Assembly (NCBI GenBank): GCA_033812795.1
Contig: JAPXSY010000042.1
Span: forward strand, 1 to 26,468
Source of the DNA: JAPXSY01 sp033812795
GTDB lineage: Bacteria > Verrucomicrobiota > Kiritimatiellia > RFP12 > UBA1067
Direction of reading: 5' to 3'
Length of the DNA stretch: 26,468 bases
Both the position numbers and the translations under genes were made by a program. The notes under the pieces were generated by a model. The model was given only the letters and a program-made list of their open reading frames with translations. It was not told the origin of the DNA and did no database searches. Each line of letters begins with the position of its first letter. The stretch's first letter is position 1. Below are positions 1-6,653 of this stretch, piece by piece.

Positions 1-569
1 CCGCAGACCTGACTGTCCCCGCAGAAGTGGATGAATTGGTCAAGCGGGTCATCGGAACCTGCGGCGGGATCCACACCCTGGTCAGCAACGCCGGCATCCT
101 GCGAAGCCAGCTCCTCGCCTTCACCGGGCTCGACACCTGGCGAGAGGTTCACGCCGCGAACCTCGACGCCGCGTTTCTGCTAACCAAAGCCCTCACGCGC
201 CCCATGGCGCGCCAACAGGCCGGCCGGATCATCTACATCGCTTCGGCCGCAGGCCTGATGGGCGATCTCATGCGCGCGGCCTACAGTTCCTCCAAGGCCG
301 CCCTGTTCGGACTCGCCAAGACCGCAGCCCGCGAACTAGCCGCCTCCGGAGTCACGGTGAATGTCGTGGCCCCCGGCATCATCACCACGGACATGACCGC
401 CGAGATCCCCGAGACCCGGCGCGTCAAACAACTCGCCGCCATCCCGCTAGGCCGTTTCGGCACACCCGACGAAGTTGCGGGAGTCGTGCGGTTTCTCGCA
501 TCCGAAGAGGCCGCTTGGATCACGGGCCAGATCCTGCGCGTGGATGGTGGCCTGTGCCCGAGCCCCTAA
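1..569 (+). CDS. SDR-family reductase, FabG-like (5'-truncated by window edge)
   Basis: Short-chain dehydrogenase/reductase most like 3-oxoacyl-ACP reductase, which reduces 3-oxoacyl-ACP with NADPH in fatty acid elongation. The frame is open to the left edge (positions 3-26 read through in frame), so the N-terminal Rossmann glycine motif lies outside the window; a GTG at 27 is internal. Visible SDR marks are NAG in LVSNAGIL, the serine of IYIASAAG, the YSSSK catalytic Tyr/Lys pair (Y-x3-K), VNVVAPGIITTDM and a C-terminal ITGQILRVDGG. The next gene starts 38 nt downstream on the same strand, so the two may be cotranscribed. FabG is the best guess, but many SDRs of other specificity share these motifs. 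Confidence 0.85.
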   Translation, partial: ADLTVPAEVDELVKRVIGTCGGIHTLVSNAGILRSQLLAFTGLDTWREVHAANLDAAFLLTKALTRPMARQQAGRIIYIASAAGLMGDLMRAAYSSSKAALFGLAKTAARELAASGVTVNVVAPGIITTDMTAEIPETRRVKQLAAIPLGRFGTPDEVAGVVRFLASEEAAWITGQILRVDGGLCPSP

Positions 570-607
570 CCCGTTTTCGTTCACCCGCATACTGAAAGGA
601 ACGTCGC

Positions 608-1198
608 ATGAGTCAGCCCCCCATCTTGAAATACTTCAAAACCAAGTCCGTATGGCGCGATGTCGCCGACGCCGCCCGCACCACCATCCGCATGGAGGAG
701 GGCGACCGCGAACCCAGCAACGCCTGGAAACACCGCATCCTGCTTTCGGAACACTCACCCATCCGCCAGATGCTCTTCAAATGGAAATGGGTCAATCTGA
801 AATACTGGGTCAGCGTGCACTTCGTGCGGCACAAAATCGGAATCGAACACTTCGTGAGCACCCAACGCTCGGACCGTACCGGCGTCAACCGCGACACCAT
901 GCCGCAGGCAAGCCTTGTTGACCACGAGTGCTTCGCGAACGCCCAGGCCCTGATCTTCATTTCACGCAAACGGCTCTGTAAGCAAGCCTCCCCCGAAACC
1001 ACCGAGGCCTGGCGTCTGGTGCTGGACGCGATGCGCGAACACGAACCCGAACTCTACCGCGTCTGTGTGCCGGAATGCGTCTACCGCGGCTTCTGCCCCG
1101 AGTTCAAGAGTTGCGGGTACGCGCAGACCGAAGCGTTCCGGCAAGCACTCGACGCGTACCGTTCCGGAAACGACGCGAATGCGGCGCGGAAGGATTGA
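608..1198 (+). CDS. ThyX-like protein (flavin-dependent thymidylate synthase family, divergent)
   Basis: A 196-residue protein. The start at 608 follows an AAAGGA ribosome binding site. Residues 46-90 resemble the ThyX core: a LSEHS segment, then a strand ending in FVRHK (72-76) and, eight residues on, STQRSDR (84-90). This matches the order of ThyX LLEH..F, RHR and the S.QS.RY stretch. The canonical RHRxxS signature is changed (RHK, then IGI). The C-terminal part carries four cysteines (C153, C157, C163, C169) in a VPECVYRGFCPEFKSCGY-type segment that canonical ThyX does not have. From the family I infer a nucleotide/flavin-binding fold; activity as a thymidylate synthase is unproven. The neighbours do not settle its role. 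Confidence 0.55.
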   Translation: MSQPPILKYFKTKSVWRDVADAARTTIRMEEGDREPSNAWKHRILLSEHSPIRQMLFKWKWVNLKYWVSVHFVRHKIGIEHFVSTQRSDRTGVNRDTMPQASLVDHECFANAQALIFISRKRLCKQASPETTEAWRLVLDAMREHEPELYRVCVPECVYRGFCPEFKSCGYAQTEAFRQALDAYRSGNDANAARKD

Positions 1199-1231
1199 GC
1201 CCGTCGCCCAACTGTATTCCCTGCTCCAACG

Positions 1232-1504
1232 GTAGGGACGCCCGCTTCTCCCGTCAGACCTTATGTCGCCCCGCGACGGGCGACCTGCAGTGTCGGAACC
1301 GCGGGCGTCCCTGTCGATCGTCGCGGGTCGAATGTCGCGGGTCGACGATCCCGATACCGATCCCGATACCGATCCCGATTTGGATGAAACCCTGAAACCA
1401 TGAAACCCAGAAACCTTGAAACCCAGAAACCCAGAAACCCAGAAACCCAGAAACCCAGAAACCCAGAAACCCTGAAACCTTGAAACCCTGAAACCAGAAA
1501 CCCT
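1232..1504. repeat. Composite intergenic repeat, copy 1
   Basis: Most of the gene-free stretch 1199-1598. It has three parts. First, an inverted-repeat module: 12-bp arms 1234-1245 and 1301-1312 around a 55-nt interior that holds a second hairpin (GTCGCCC / GGGCGAC). Second, two related GTCGCGGGTCG words followed by CCCGAT/ACCGAT hexamers up to about 1380. Third, an octamer minisatellite GAAACCNN from 1386 to 1504, 15 units of which one is a heptamer. The same order recurs at 10770-11005. About 110 nt from the left arm onward differ at only four positions by eye. No ORF inside looks real. Confidence 0.9.
1386..1504. repeat. Octamer minisatellite (GAAACCCA-type)
   Basis: Fifteen head-to-tail units beginning at 1386, 1394, 1402 and so on: mostly GAAACCCA, with CT, AT and TT variants in the last two bases and one 7-nt unit (GAAACCA) at 1490. 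Copy 2 of the composite repeat has the same 7-nt unit near its end. Because the unit is 8 bp the array shifts frame each unit, so antisense ORFs reading VSGFLGFW-like strings are artefacts. Confidence 0.93.
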
Positions 1505-1538
1505 TGTAATTTTGTAGTTGCCGAGTCGCACGCAGAGA

Positions 1539-1567
1539 TTGAACCCCATACCGGGATTTGATATTTT
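1539..1567 (+). promoter_or_regulatory. Candidate sigma70-type promoter for the rnf operon
   Basis: TTGAAC at 1539-1544 (-35), a 17-nt spacer, and TATTTT at 1562-1567 (-10), 32 nt upstream of the rnfA ATG and just after the octamer array. Spacing is ideal and the hexamers are partial matches, so this is plausible but unproven. Confidence 0.4.
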
Positions 1568-1598
1568 TGGGCTTTGTTCCTCACCTGAGGATGTGGAC

Positions 1599-2177
1599 AT
1601 GGAATACCTTCTGTTACTTCTCAGCGCGATTCTGGTCAACAACTTTGTGCTGAGCCGTTTTCTCGGCATCTGTCCCTTTCTGGGCGTTTCCAAGCGGATC
1701 AGCACCGCGCTCGGCATGTCGGGCGCGGTGATCTTCGTGATCACCATCGCGTCGGCCGTCACCTGGTGCCTGCAAACCTATGTGCTGGCCCCGCTGGGAC
1801 TGGACAAATTCTTACAGACCCTCGCTTTCATCCTGGTGATCGCCGCGCTGGTGCAGTTGATCGACATCGTGATGAAACGTTTCACCCCGTCGCTGCATGC
1901 CGCGCTCGGCATCTTCCTGCCGCTTATCACCACCAACTGCGCGGTGCTCGGCGTGGCCGTGCTGAACATGAAACTGGGATACGGCCTCTTCAAATCCGTG
2001 CTGTTCGGCTTTGCCGCCGCAACCGGGTTCGCCTTTGCCCTGCTGATTTTCACCGGTCTGCGCGAGAAAATCGACCGCGCCGACCCGCCCCGCTGTTTCC
2101 GCGGGGTGGCCATCTCCCTCGTCACCGCCGGACTCCTGAGCCTGGCATTCATGGGCTTCAACGGCCTCGTCAAATAA
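1599..2177 (+). CDS. rnfA: Rnf complex membrane subunit RnfA
   Basis: Integral membrane subunit (192 aa) of the Rnf complex, which couples electron transfer between reduced ferredoxin and NAD+ to H+ or Na+ transport. The start at 1599 (MEYLLLLLSAILVNNFVLSRFLG) is chosen because this is the conserved family N-terminus; 27 further in-frame codons upstream look non-coding. A weak GAGG lies 8 nt ahead. Several hydrophobic helices are visible, plus the conserved LGICPFLGVS and LITTNCAVLG cysteine segments typical of the RnfA/RnfE/NqrD/NqrE family, where paired half-helices hold an iron-sulfur centre. It is first of five rnf genes (A-B-C-D-G), with 19 nt to rnfB. Confidence 0.95.
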   Translation: MEYLLLLLSAILVNNFVLSRFLGICPFLGVSKRISTALGMSGAVIFVITIASAVTWCLQTYVLAPLGLDKFLQTLAFILVIAALVQLIDIVMKRFTPSLHAALGIFLPLITTNCAVLGVAVLNMKLGYGLFKSVLFGFAAATGFAFALLIFTGLREKIDRADPPRCFRGVAISLVTAGLLSLAFMGFNGLVK

Positions 2178-2196
2178 CCCTTCTGAAAACCCTTTC

Positions 2197-2994
2197 ATGG
2201 ATCTCATCACCACTTCAACCTTGTGTGTCGGCGGCATCGGGCTCGCGAGTGCCGCAGCACTGGCTGCCGCTGAAAAATACTTCACCGTCAAACAGGACCC
2301 GCGCATCGATCAGGTGACCGAACTGCTGCCGGGCGCCAATTGCGGCGGCTGCGGTTACGCGGGCTGTGCCGACTACGCGCGCGCGATTGTGGACGGCACC
2401 GCGGAATGCAACCTCTGCGCACCCGGCGGCCCGGACTGCGCACAAGCGATCGCGGCTTTGCTCGGTCGCACCGTGGCCGTCCTGGAGAAGCGGGTCGCGA
2501 TCGTGCTCTGTTGCGGCGACAACACGGAAGCGACACGCCGCGCAACCTACAACGGGATCGCGGACTGTGCCTCCGCCCAGGCGATCGCGGGCGGAGACAA
2601 GGCTTGCACGTACGGATGCCTCGGATACGGTTCCTGCGCCCGAATCTGCCCGGTAAACGCGATCCATATGCTCAACGGCATCGCCAAGATCGACAAGAAG
2701 CGCTGCATCGCCTGCGGCAAGTGCGTCGCGGCCTGTCCGCGCCGACTGATCAAGCTTGTGCCCGCCGCCGCAGAGATCCATGTGCTCTGCAGTTCGAAGG
2801 ACAAAGGCCCCGCCGTGAAGAAGGTCTGCGGCACAGGTTGCCTCGGTTGCAGCATCTGCGCCAAACTCTCCGACGGCGCGATCAGCATGGACGGCTTCCT
2901 CGCGATGGTGGACTACTCCCAGCCCCTCACCCATGAGGAGGTTGTCGCTAAATGTCCGGGCCACTGCATCCGCAAAGACCCTCCCAACTCCTAA
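2197..2994 (+). CDS. rnfB: Rnf complex iron-sulfur subunit RnfB
   Basis: Electron-transfer subunit (265 aa), membrane-anchored by a hydrophobic N-terminal helix (about residues 5-25). A CxxCx4Cx16C cluster motif follows (C49, C52, C57, C74), then two ferredoxin-type 4Fe-4S motifs (C137/C141/C147/C151 and C170/C173/C176/C180). The C-terminal Cys-rich extension (C198, C211, C215, C218, C221, later CPGHC) is the long-form RnfB pattern. The family takes electrons from ferredoxin and passes them to RnfC. There is no clear Shine-Dalgarno before the ATG. The last codons and the TAA lie inside a 7-bp tandem array (2981-3001), so the C-terminal residues PPNS are set by that array. Confidence 0.95.
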   Translation: MDLITTSTLCVGGIGLASAAALAAAEKYFTVKQDPRIDQVTELLPGANCGGCGYAGCADYARAIVDGTAECNLCAPGGPDCAQAIAALLGRTVAVLEKRVAIVLCCGDNTEATRRATYNGIADCASAQAIAGGDKACTYGCLGYGSCARICPVNAIHMLNGIAKIDKKRCIACGKCVAACPRRLIKLVPAAAEIHVLCSSKDKGPAVKKVCGTGCLGCSICAKLSDGAISMDGFLAMVDYSQPLTHEEVVAKCPGHCIRKDPPNS

Positions 2995-3001
2995 CTCCCA
3001 A
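2981..3001. repeat. Heptamer array across the rnfB stop codon
   Basis: Three 7-nt units: CTCCCAA, CTCCTAA, CTCCCAA. The TAA of the middle unit is the rnfB stop (2992-2994). A pyrimidine-rich tract without a Shine-Dalgarno follows up to the rnfC ATG. Confidence 0.7.
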
Positions 3002-3025
3002 CCCCCACACTCCTCCCTTCTTTCC

Positions 3026-4369
3026 ATGCCCACGATCCCTTCATCCTTCACCTTCCACGGCGGCATCCATCCCGATTACCACAAGGAACTCGCCGCCGGT
3101 TCGCCCATCCGCGAATTGCCGCTTCCCGCGCGGCTGGTCGTGCCTCTGTCGCAGCACCTCGGCGCGTCGGCCAAGCCTGTTGTCCAGACCGGCAGCACGG
3201 TTATAGGCGGACAACTCCTCGCCGAAGCCGACGGTCTCATCTCCGCGCCGGTCCACGCGCCGGCCGCCGGCAAGGTGGTCGCGCTCGAACCAACGCTCAC
3301 CGCGACAGGCCGCGCCTGTGATGCCATCGTGATCGAAACCGCGTCCGAGCAGACGTGGGAGTCGTTGCCGCCCCTCCCGGAGTGGCGGACGGCCGACCCC
3401 AAATCGCTGATTGAGCGCATCGGTGTCGCCGGAGTCGTCGGCATGGGTGGCGCAGGCTTCCCCACACGCGTGAAACTCTCCCCGCCGCGCGACAAACCCA
3501 TCGACACCGTGATCCTCAACGGCGCCGAGTGCGAGCCCTATCTGACTGCGGATCACCGTATGATGCTGGAACACGCCGCGGACATCCGCCTCGGCGCGGA
3601 GATCATCTGCCACATCCTCGGCGCGAAAACCCTGCGCGTCGCAATCGAGGACAACAAACCCGACGCCATCGAAGTTTTGGAAAAAATCTTTCAGGACATG
3701 GATGGCGATGTGGCCGTGACCGTGCTCCGAACCCGTTACCCGCAGGGCTCGGAAAAGCAACAGATCTTTTCGGTCACCGGGCGCGAGGTGCCGCGCGGCG
3801 GTCTGCCGATGGATGTCGGGTGTGTGGTGGAGAATGTCAGCACCGCCTTCGCGATCGCCGAAGCCGTGGCCCGCGGGCGGCCGCTGGTCCGGCGCGTGAT
3901 CACGGTCACCGGGGACGCCATCGCGCAACCCGCGAATCTGCTCGTGCCCTGCGGCGCACTGTACAGTGACTTGGTGGCCGCCTGCGGCGGGATCACGGGC
4001 AAAGTGTCCAAGGTGATCTCAGGCGGGCCGATGATGGGCTTCACGGTCAGCAACCTCGCGGTACCGGTCGGCAAAACCGCCTCGGGCCTGCTGCTGCTCT
4101 CCCCCAAAAACACCACCTGCTTCACCTCCCAAGCCTGCATCGCGTGCGGACGCTGCGTGGACGCCTGCCCCATGCGCCTGAGCCCGGCGGAACTCAGCCA
4201 GTGCATCGAGGCGGAGGATATCGAAGCGGCAGAACCCCTCGCCGTGATGGATTGCATCGAGTGCGGCTCGTGCGCCTTTGTCTGTCCCGCCCATCGTCCG
4301 CTGGTCCATCACATGCGACGCGCCAAAGCCCATATCATGGCACGCCGCGCTGCCGCCAAAACCTCCTAA
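3026..4369 (+). CDS. rnfC: Rnf complex NADH/FMN subunit RnfC
   Basis: Peripheral subunit (447 aa) that binds NAD(H) and FMN and exchanges electrons with RnfB. The start at 3026 (MPTIPSSFTFHGGIHP) is the family N-terminus; the longer in-frame ORF runs back into rnfB and is rejected. Visible features: the GGIHP opening, a biotinyl-lipoyl-like region (ADGLISAPVHAPAAGKV), the glycine-rich GVVGMGGAGFPTRVK with NGAECEPYLTADHR (nucleotide/FMN binding in the Nuo51-like fold), and two ferredoxin motifs, CIACGRCVDACP (about 371-382) and CIECGSCAFVCP (about 410-421). Upstream is a C/T-rich spacer with no visible Shine-Dalgarno. Confidence 0.95.
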   Translation: MPTIPSSFTFHGGIHPDYHKELAAGSPIRELPLPARLVVPLSQHLGASAKPVVQTGSTVIGGQLLAEADGLISAPVHAPAAGKVVALEPTLTATGRACDAIVIETASEQTWESLPPLPEWRTADPKSLIERIGVAGVVGMGGAGFPTRVKLSPPRDKPIDTVILNGAECEPYLTADHRMMLEHAADIRLGAEIICHILGAKTLRVAIEDNKPDAIEVLEKIFQDMDGDVAVTVLRTRYPQGSEKQQIFSVTGREVPRGGLPMDVGCVVENVSTAFAIAEAVARGRPLVRRVITVTGDAIAQPANLLVPCGALYSDLVAACGGITGKVSKVISGGPMMGFTVSNLAVPVGKTASGLLLLSPKNTTCFTSQACIACGRCVDACPMRLSPAELSQCIEAEDIEAAEPLAVMDCIECGSCAFVCPAHRPLVHHMRRAKAHIMARRAAAKTS

Positions 4370-4373
4370 CCTG

Positions 4374-4394
4374 AAACCCGCAACCCGAAACCCC
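4374..4394. repeat. Heptamer array in the rnfC-rnfD spacer
   Basis: Three 7-nt units (AAACCCG, CAACCCG, AAACCCC) fill most of the 31-nt spacer between the rnfC stop and the rnfD ATG. No Shine-Dalgarno is seen. Confidence 0.6.
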
Positions 4395-4400
4395 TTCCCA

Positions 4401-5465
4401 ATGAAACCCGAAGCTTCTCCAGACCTTTTCATCATCAGCCCTTCGCCGCATATCCATGCGGGTTCCTCCGTGAGGCGCATCATGCTGGACGTGCTGATCG
4501 CGCTTTTACCGGCTCTGGCGGCATCGCTCTGGTTTTTCCGATGGCATGCGCTGCGACTCACCGTAACCTGTGTCGCCACCTGTCTGCTCACCGAATGGCT
4601 CTGCCGGAAAGCCATGCGCCGCGCCTCAACCCTCTCCGATCTCAGTGCCGCGGTCACCGGCCTGTTGTTAGCGTTCAACTTGCCGCCTGCTCTGCCGACC
4701 TGGATGGCGGTCGCGGGCTCGGTCTTCGCCATCACCATCGCCAAGCAGGTATTCGGCGGACTCGGGTACAACCCGTTCAACCCCGCCCTCGCGGCCCGCG
4801 CCTTCCTGCTCATCTCGTTCACCGGCGCGATGACCTCCTGGAGCGGCTCCCCTTGGATCCGCAAAGTGACCTATGCCGCGAGCGAGGCCACCACGAAAGC
4901 AACAAGCGCACTGGCAGCCGACGCCCTGACCTCCGCCACGCCGCTGGGGTTAGCGAAGGAGGCGCTCAAATCCGGCCAGGGCATGCCGCTGTTCAGCGAC
5001 CCGACACTGCTCCGGGATCTCTTTCTGGGCAACATCAATGGCTGCATCGGCGAAACTTCGGCCTTGGCCCTGCTGATCGGCGCGGCCTACCTGCTGTTCC
5101 GCCGGGTCATCACCTGGCATATCCCCGGTGCCTTTCTGGCTTCGGTCCTGGTCTACGCCGGCATCCTGCATGCGGTCTCGCCCGCCGCCTCGCTCCCGCC
5201 GCACGTGCACCTGCTCTCCGGCGGCCTGCTGCTGGGCGCGTTTTTCATGGCCACCGATATGGTCACCTCGCCGCTCACCCGGCGCGGCATGCTGATCTTC
5301 GGCGCAGGCTGCGGCCTCCTCACCATGCTGATCCGCACCGTGAAAACCGGCGCCTATCCCGAAGGGGTGAGCTTCGCCATCCTCATTATGAACGCCTTCA
5401 CGCCGCTCATCAACCGCGCCACGCGTAACCGCGTGTTCGGCACCCAACCCCATCCGAAACCATGA
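4401..5465 (+). CDS. rnfD: Rnf complex membrane flavoprotein RnfD
   Basis: Polytopic membrane subunit (354 aa) carrying covalently bound FMN. The start at 4401 (MKPEASPDLFIISPSPHIHAG) gives the family N-terminus; upstream in-frame codons belong to rnfC sequence read in another frame. Marks: SPHIHAGSSVRRIMLDVLIALLPAL, the GGLGYNPFNPALAARAF loop, and TSATPLGLAKEAL, where T180 of S-A-T-P matches the threonine flavinylated in RnfD/NqrB. Multiple hydrophobic helices are visible. The TGA overlaps the rnfG ATG by 4 nt, which implies translational coupling. No Shine-Dalgarno precedes it; the upstream spacer is a C-rich heptamer array. Confidence 0.95.
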   Translation: MKPEASPDLFIISPSPHIHAGSSVRRIMLDVLIALLPALAASLWFFRWHALRLTVTCVATCLLTEWLCRKAMRRASTLSDLSAAVTGLLLAFNLPPALPTWMAVAGSVFAITIAKQVFGGLGYNPFNPALAARAFLLISFTGAMTSWSGSPWIRKVTYAASEATTKATSALAADALTSATPLGLAKEALKSGQGMPLFSDPTLLRDLFLGNINGCIGETSALALLIGAAYLLFRRVITWHIPGAFLASVLVYAGILHAVSPAASLPPHVHLLSGGLLLGAFFMATDMVTSPLTRRGMLIFGAGCGLLTMLIRTVKTGAYPEGVSFAILIMNAFTPLINRATRNRVFGTQPHPKP

Positions 5466-6025
5466 ACGACACGATCCGACTCATTCTGGTGTTGACCGTC
5501 ATCTGCTCAATCAGCTCGGCTCTGCTGGCCGCGGTTTACCGTCAAACCCAAGCCCCCATCGAAGCCACTCTTCGGCAACGCACGCTCCGCACCGCGGCCA
5601 CCGTCCTGCCCTGCGGAAGCGACACGCCTACCCCGGTGGAGTTGGACGGCACCACTTTTTACGTGGCCCGTCAGGGCGGGGCCTTCGCGGGTGCCGCGCT
5701 GGAAGGGCACTCGGCCAATGGTTACGGCGGCGACATGGTGCTGATGGTCGGTCTGAGTGCGGACGGCAAACTGGTGAATTTTAAGAAACTTGTCGGTTCC
5801 GAGACTCCGGGGCTCGGCACCAAAATCGACACGGACCTTTTCCGGAAACCACTGCTGGGCCGGTCCCTCAAAGCGAACTGGACCGTCCGCAAAGACGGCG
5901 GCGAGGTCGATGCCGTCACTGCCGCGACGATCTCCTCCCGTGCGGCGCTCGAATGTATCCGCGACGCGATCGCCCGCTTCGAAAAGGCCTTGCCGAGTCT
6001 AACCGCCGCGCCGTCCGACCGGTGA
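5462..6025 (+). CDS. rnfG: Rnf complex flavoprotein subunit RnfG
   Basis: FMN-binding subunit (187 aa) with an N-terminal transmembrane helix (about residues 5-27) and an extracytoplasmic FMN-binding domain. The flavinylation motif reads T153-A-A-T156-I-S, a variant of [S/T]GAT.[S/T], with T156 as the predicted attachment residue; GSETPGLGTKID is the conserved segment before it. The start overlaps the rnfD stop (ATGA). This is the last recognisable rnf gene here; rnfE, which usually follows, is absent. The reading frame stays open after the TGA into the next small gene, but a strong independent ribosome binding site for that gene argues against readthrough. Confidence 0.93.
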   Translation: MNDTIRLILVLTVICSISSALLAAVYRQTQAPIEATLRQRTLRTAATVLPCGSDTPTPVELDGTTFYVARQGGAFAGAALEGHSANGYGGDMVLMVGLSADGKLVNFKKLVGSETPGLGTKIDTDLFRKPLLGRSLKANWTVRKDGGEVDAVTAATISSRAALECIRDAIARFEKALPSLTAAPSDR

Positions 6026-6148
6026 GACGGGCAGACGCTCGTCCCTCCCCAAACAGGTGCGGCGCGGATCGCGACGGAAGCCAATGTTTACGAGGCTTTG
6101 CTCGAATTCTGCCCGGACAAATCCGCCGGAGCGGCAGGAGAGAACAAC

Positions 6149-6460
6149 ATGAAGGAAACGCGGCACAGCAAAACGCAAAGCGCTCATGCGCGCGCCGTCC
6201 TCTTCCTCTGCGAACGGTTGACGAACCGTGGCCACACCGTGATCTCCGCCAATACGGACGAGAAGGCGGACCCGCAGATCTTCGCGCAATCGGAGACCGG
6301 TGAACTGGCCTTCTATTTTGTGCGCACGGGGACGTCGACGCCCCCGGAGGATGATCTCGCGCGGTTCCGCGCGCTGGCGGCGCACCACCGGGTCGCCGCC
6401 TATTTCGCGCCGGTCACGTTCTCCCCCGCGCCGCACTGTGCGGAAGTGCGCCCGCTGTGA
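6149..6460 (+). CDS. Small protein of unknown function downstream of rnfG
   Basis: 103 residues. The start at 6149 is chosen because AGGAG lies 8 nt upstream (6136-6140); a TTG at 6098 would add 17 residues but has no ribosome binding site. I do not recognise the family. The chain is soluble-looking with an alpha/beta pattern: helix (HARAVLFLCERLTNRG), strand (HTVISA), a KADPQIFAQ turn, strand (ELAFYFVRT), helix (DDLARFRALAAHH), strand (VAAYFAPV). That order loosely recalls PD-(D/E)xK nuclease-like folds, but the E-x-K residues are not evident, so no activity is claimed. It lies 123 nt after rnfG; cotranscription is possible. Confidence 0.65.
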   Translation: MKETRHSKTQSAHARAVLFLCERLTNRGHTVISANTDEKADPQIFAQSETGELAFYFVRTGTSTPPEDDLARFRALAAHHRVAAYFAPVTFSPAPHCAEVRPL

Positions 6461-6462
6461 CG

Positions 6463-6498
6463 TCCCGTAAACCGCTCCGCAGCGGACGGCACACGGGA
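6463..6498. repeat. Hairpin after the unknown small gene
   Basis: CCGCT (6472-6476) and AGCGG (6481-6485) close a 4-nt loop. CCGT (6465-6468) and ACGG (6486-6489) extend the stem past an AAA bulge; alternatively TCCCGT pairs with ACGGGA (6493-6498). No T-run follows on the plus strand, so it is not a canonical terminator, though it may define the transcript end. Confidence 0.4.
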
Positions 6499-6572
6499 TC
6501 CCCCAAAAAAAATGCGCGGCGCCCCTTTTTCGCCTTGCACGCCCCCCCGGTCTTATGACATAGTGTGCGCTG

Positions 6573-6653
6573 ATGAATGACAAATCCACTGTTTGCTTGT
6601 TCCGACTTAACGGACTGGGGCTCTTGCGGGCCTGCAGGAGGGTTACCGTGTAA
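6573..6653 (+). CDS. leuL: leu leader peptide (leucine-rich attenuator peptide)
   Basis: A 26-codon ORF ending in TAA, 131 nt upstream of leuA. It encodes five leucines within ten residues (Leu 9, 12, 15, 17, 18) using TTG, CTT, CTG, CTC and TTG, a density expected of a control peptide rather than chance. An in-frame TAG lies just upstream, so 6573 is the only ATG start. There is no convincing Shine-Dalgarno, and candidate promoter hexamers (TTGCAC 6535-6540, CATAGT 6559-6564) would place transcription only a few bases before the ATG, so it may be translated leaderless. Role by analogy with enterobacterial leuL: ribosome stalling at the Leu codons under leucine shortage favours antitermination. 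Not homologous by sequence; the call rests on architecture. Confidence 0.75.
   Translation: MNDKSTVCLFRLNGLGLLRACRRVTV

Noticed and set aside
1386..1504. Possible CRISPR array
   Set aside because: Units are 7-8 bp and contiguous with no unique spacers, and no cas gene is near; it is a minisatellite.
962..1762. Long minus-strand ORF of 266 codons rich in VSGFLGFW strings
   Set aside because: It is the translation of the octamer minisatellite and the hexamers plus the antisense of flanking genes; the frame changes each unit and it overlaps two real genes.
6098..6460. TTG start for the small gene after rnfG
   Set aside because: The ATG at 6149 has a strong AGGAG at good spacing; the TTG has none.
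6502..6531. Bidirectional terminator formed by the A-run and T-run around GCGCGGCGC
   Set aside because: The A8 and T5 flanks suggest it, but the GC core pairs poorly (overlapping palindromes of 4-6 bp), so I could not draw a convincing stem.
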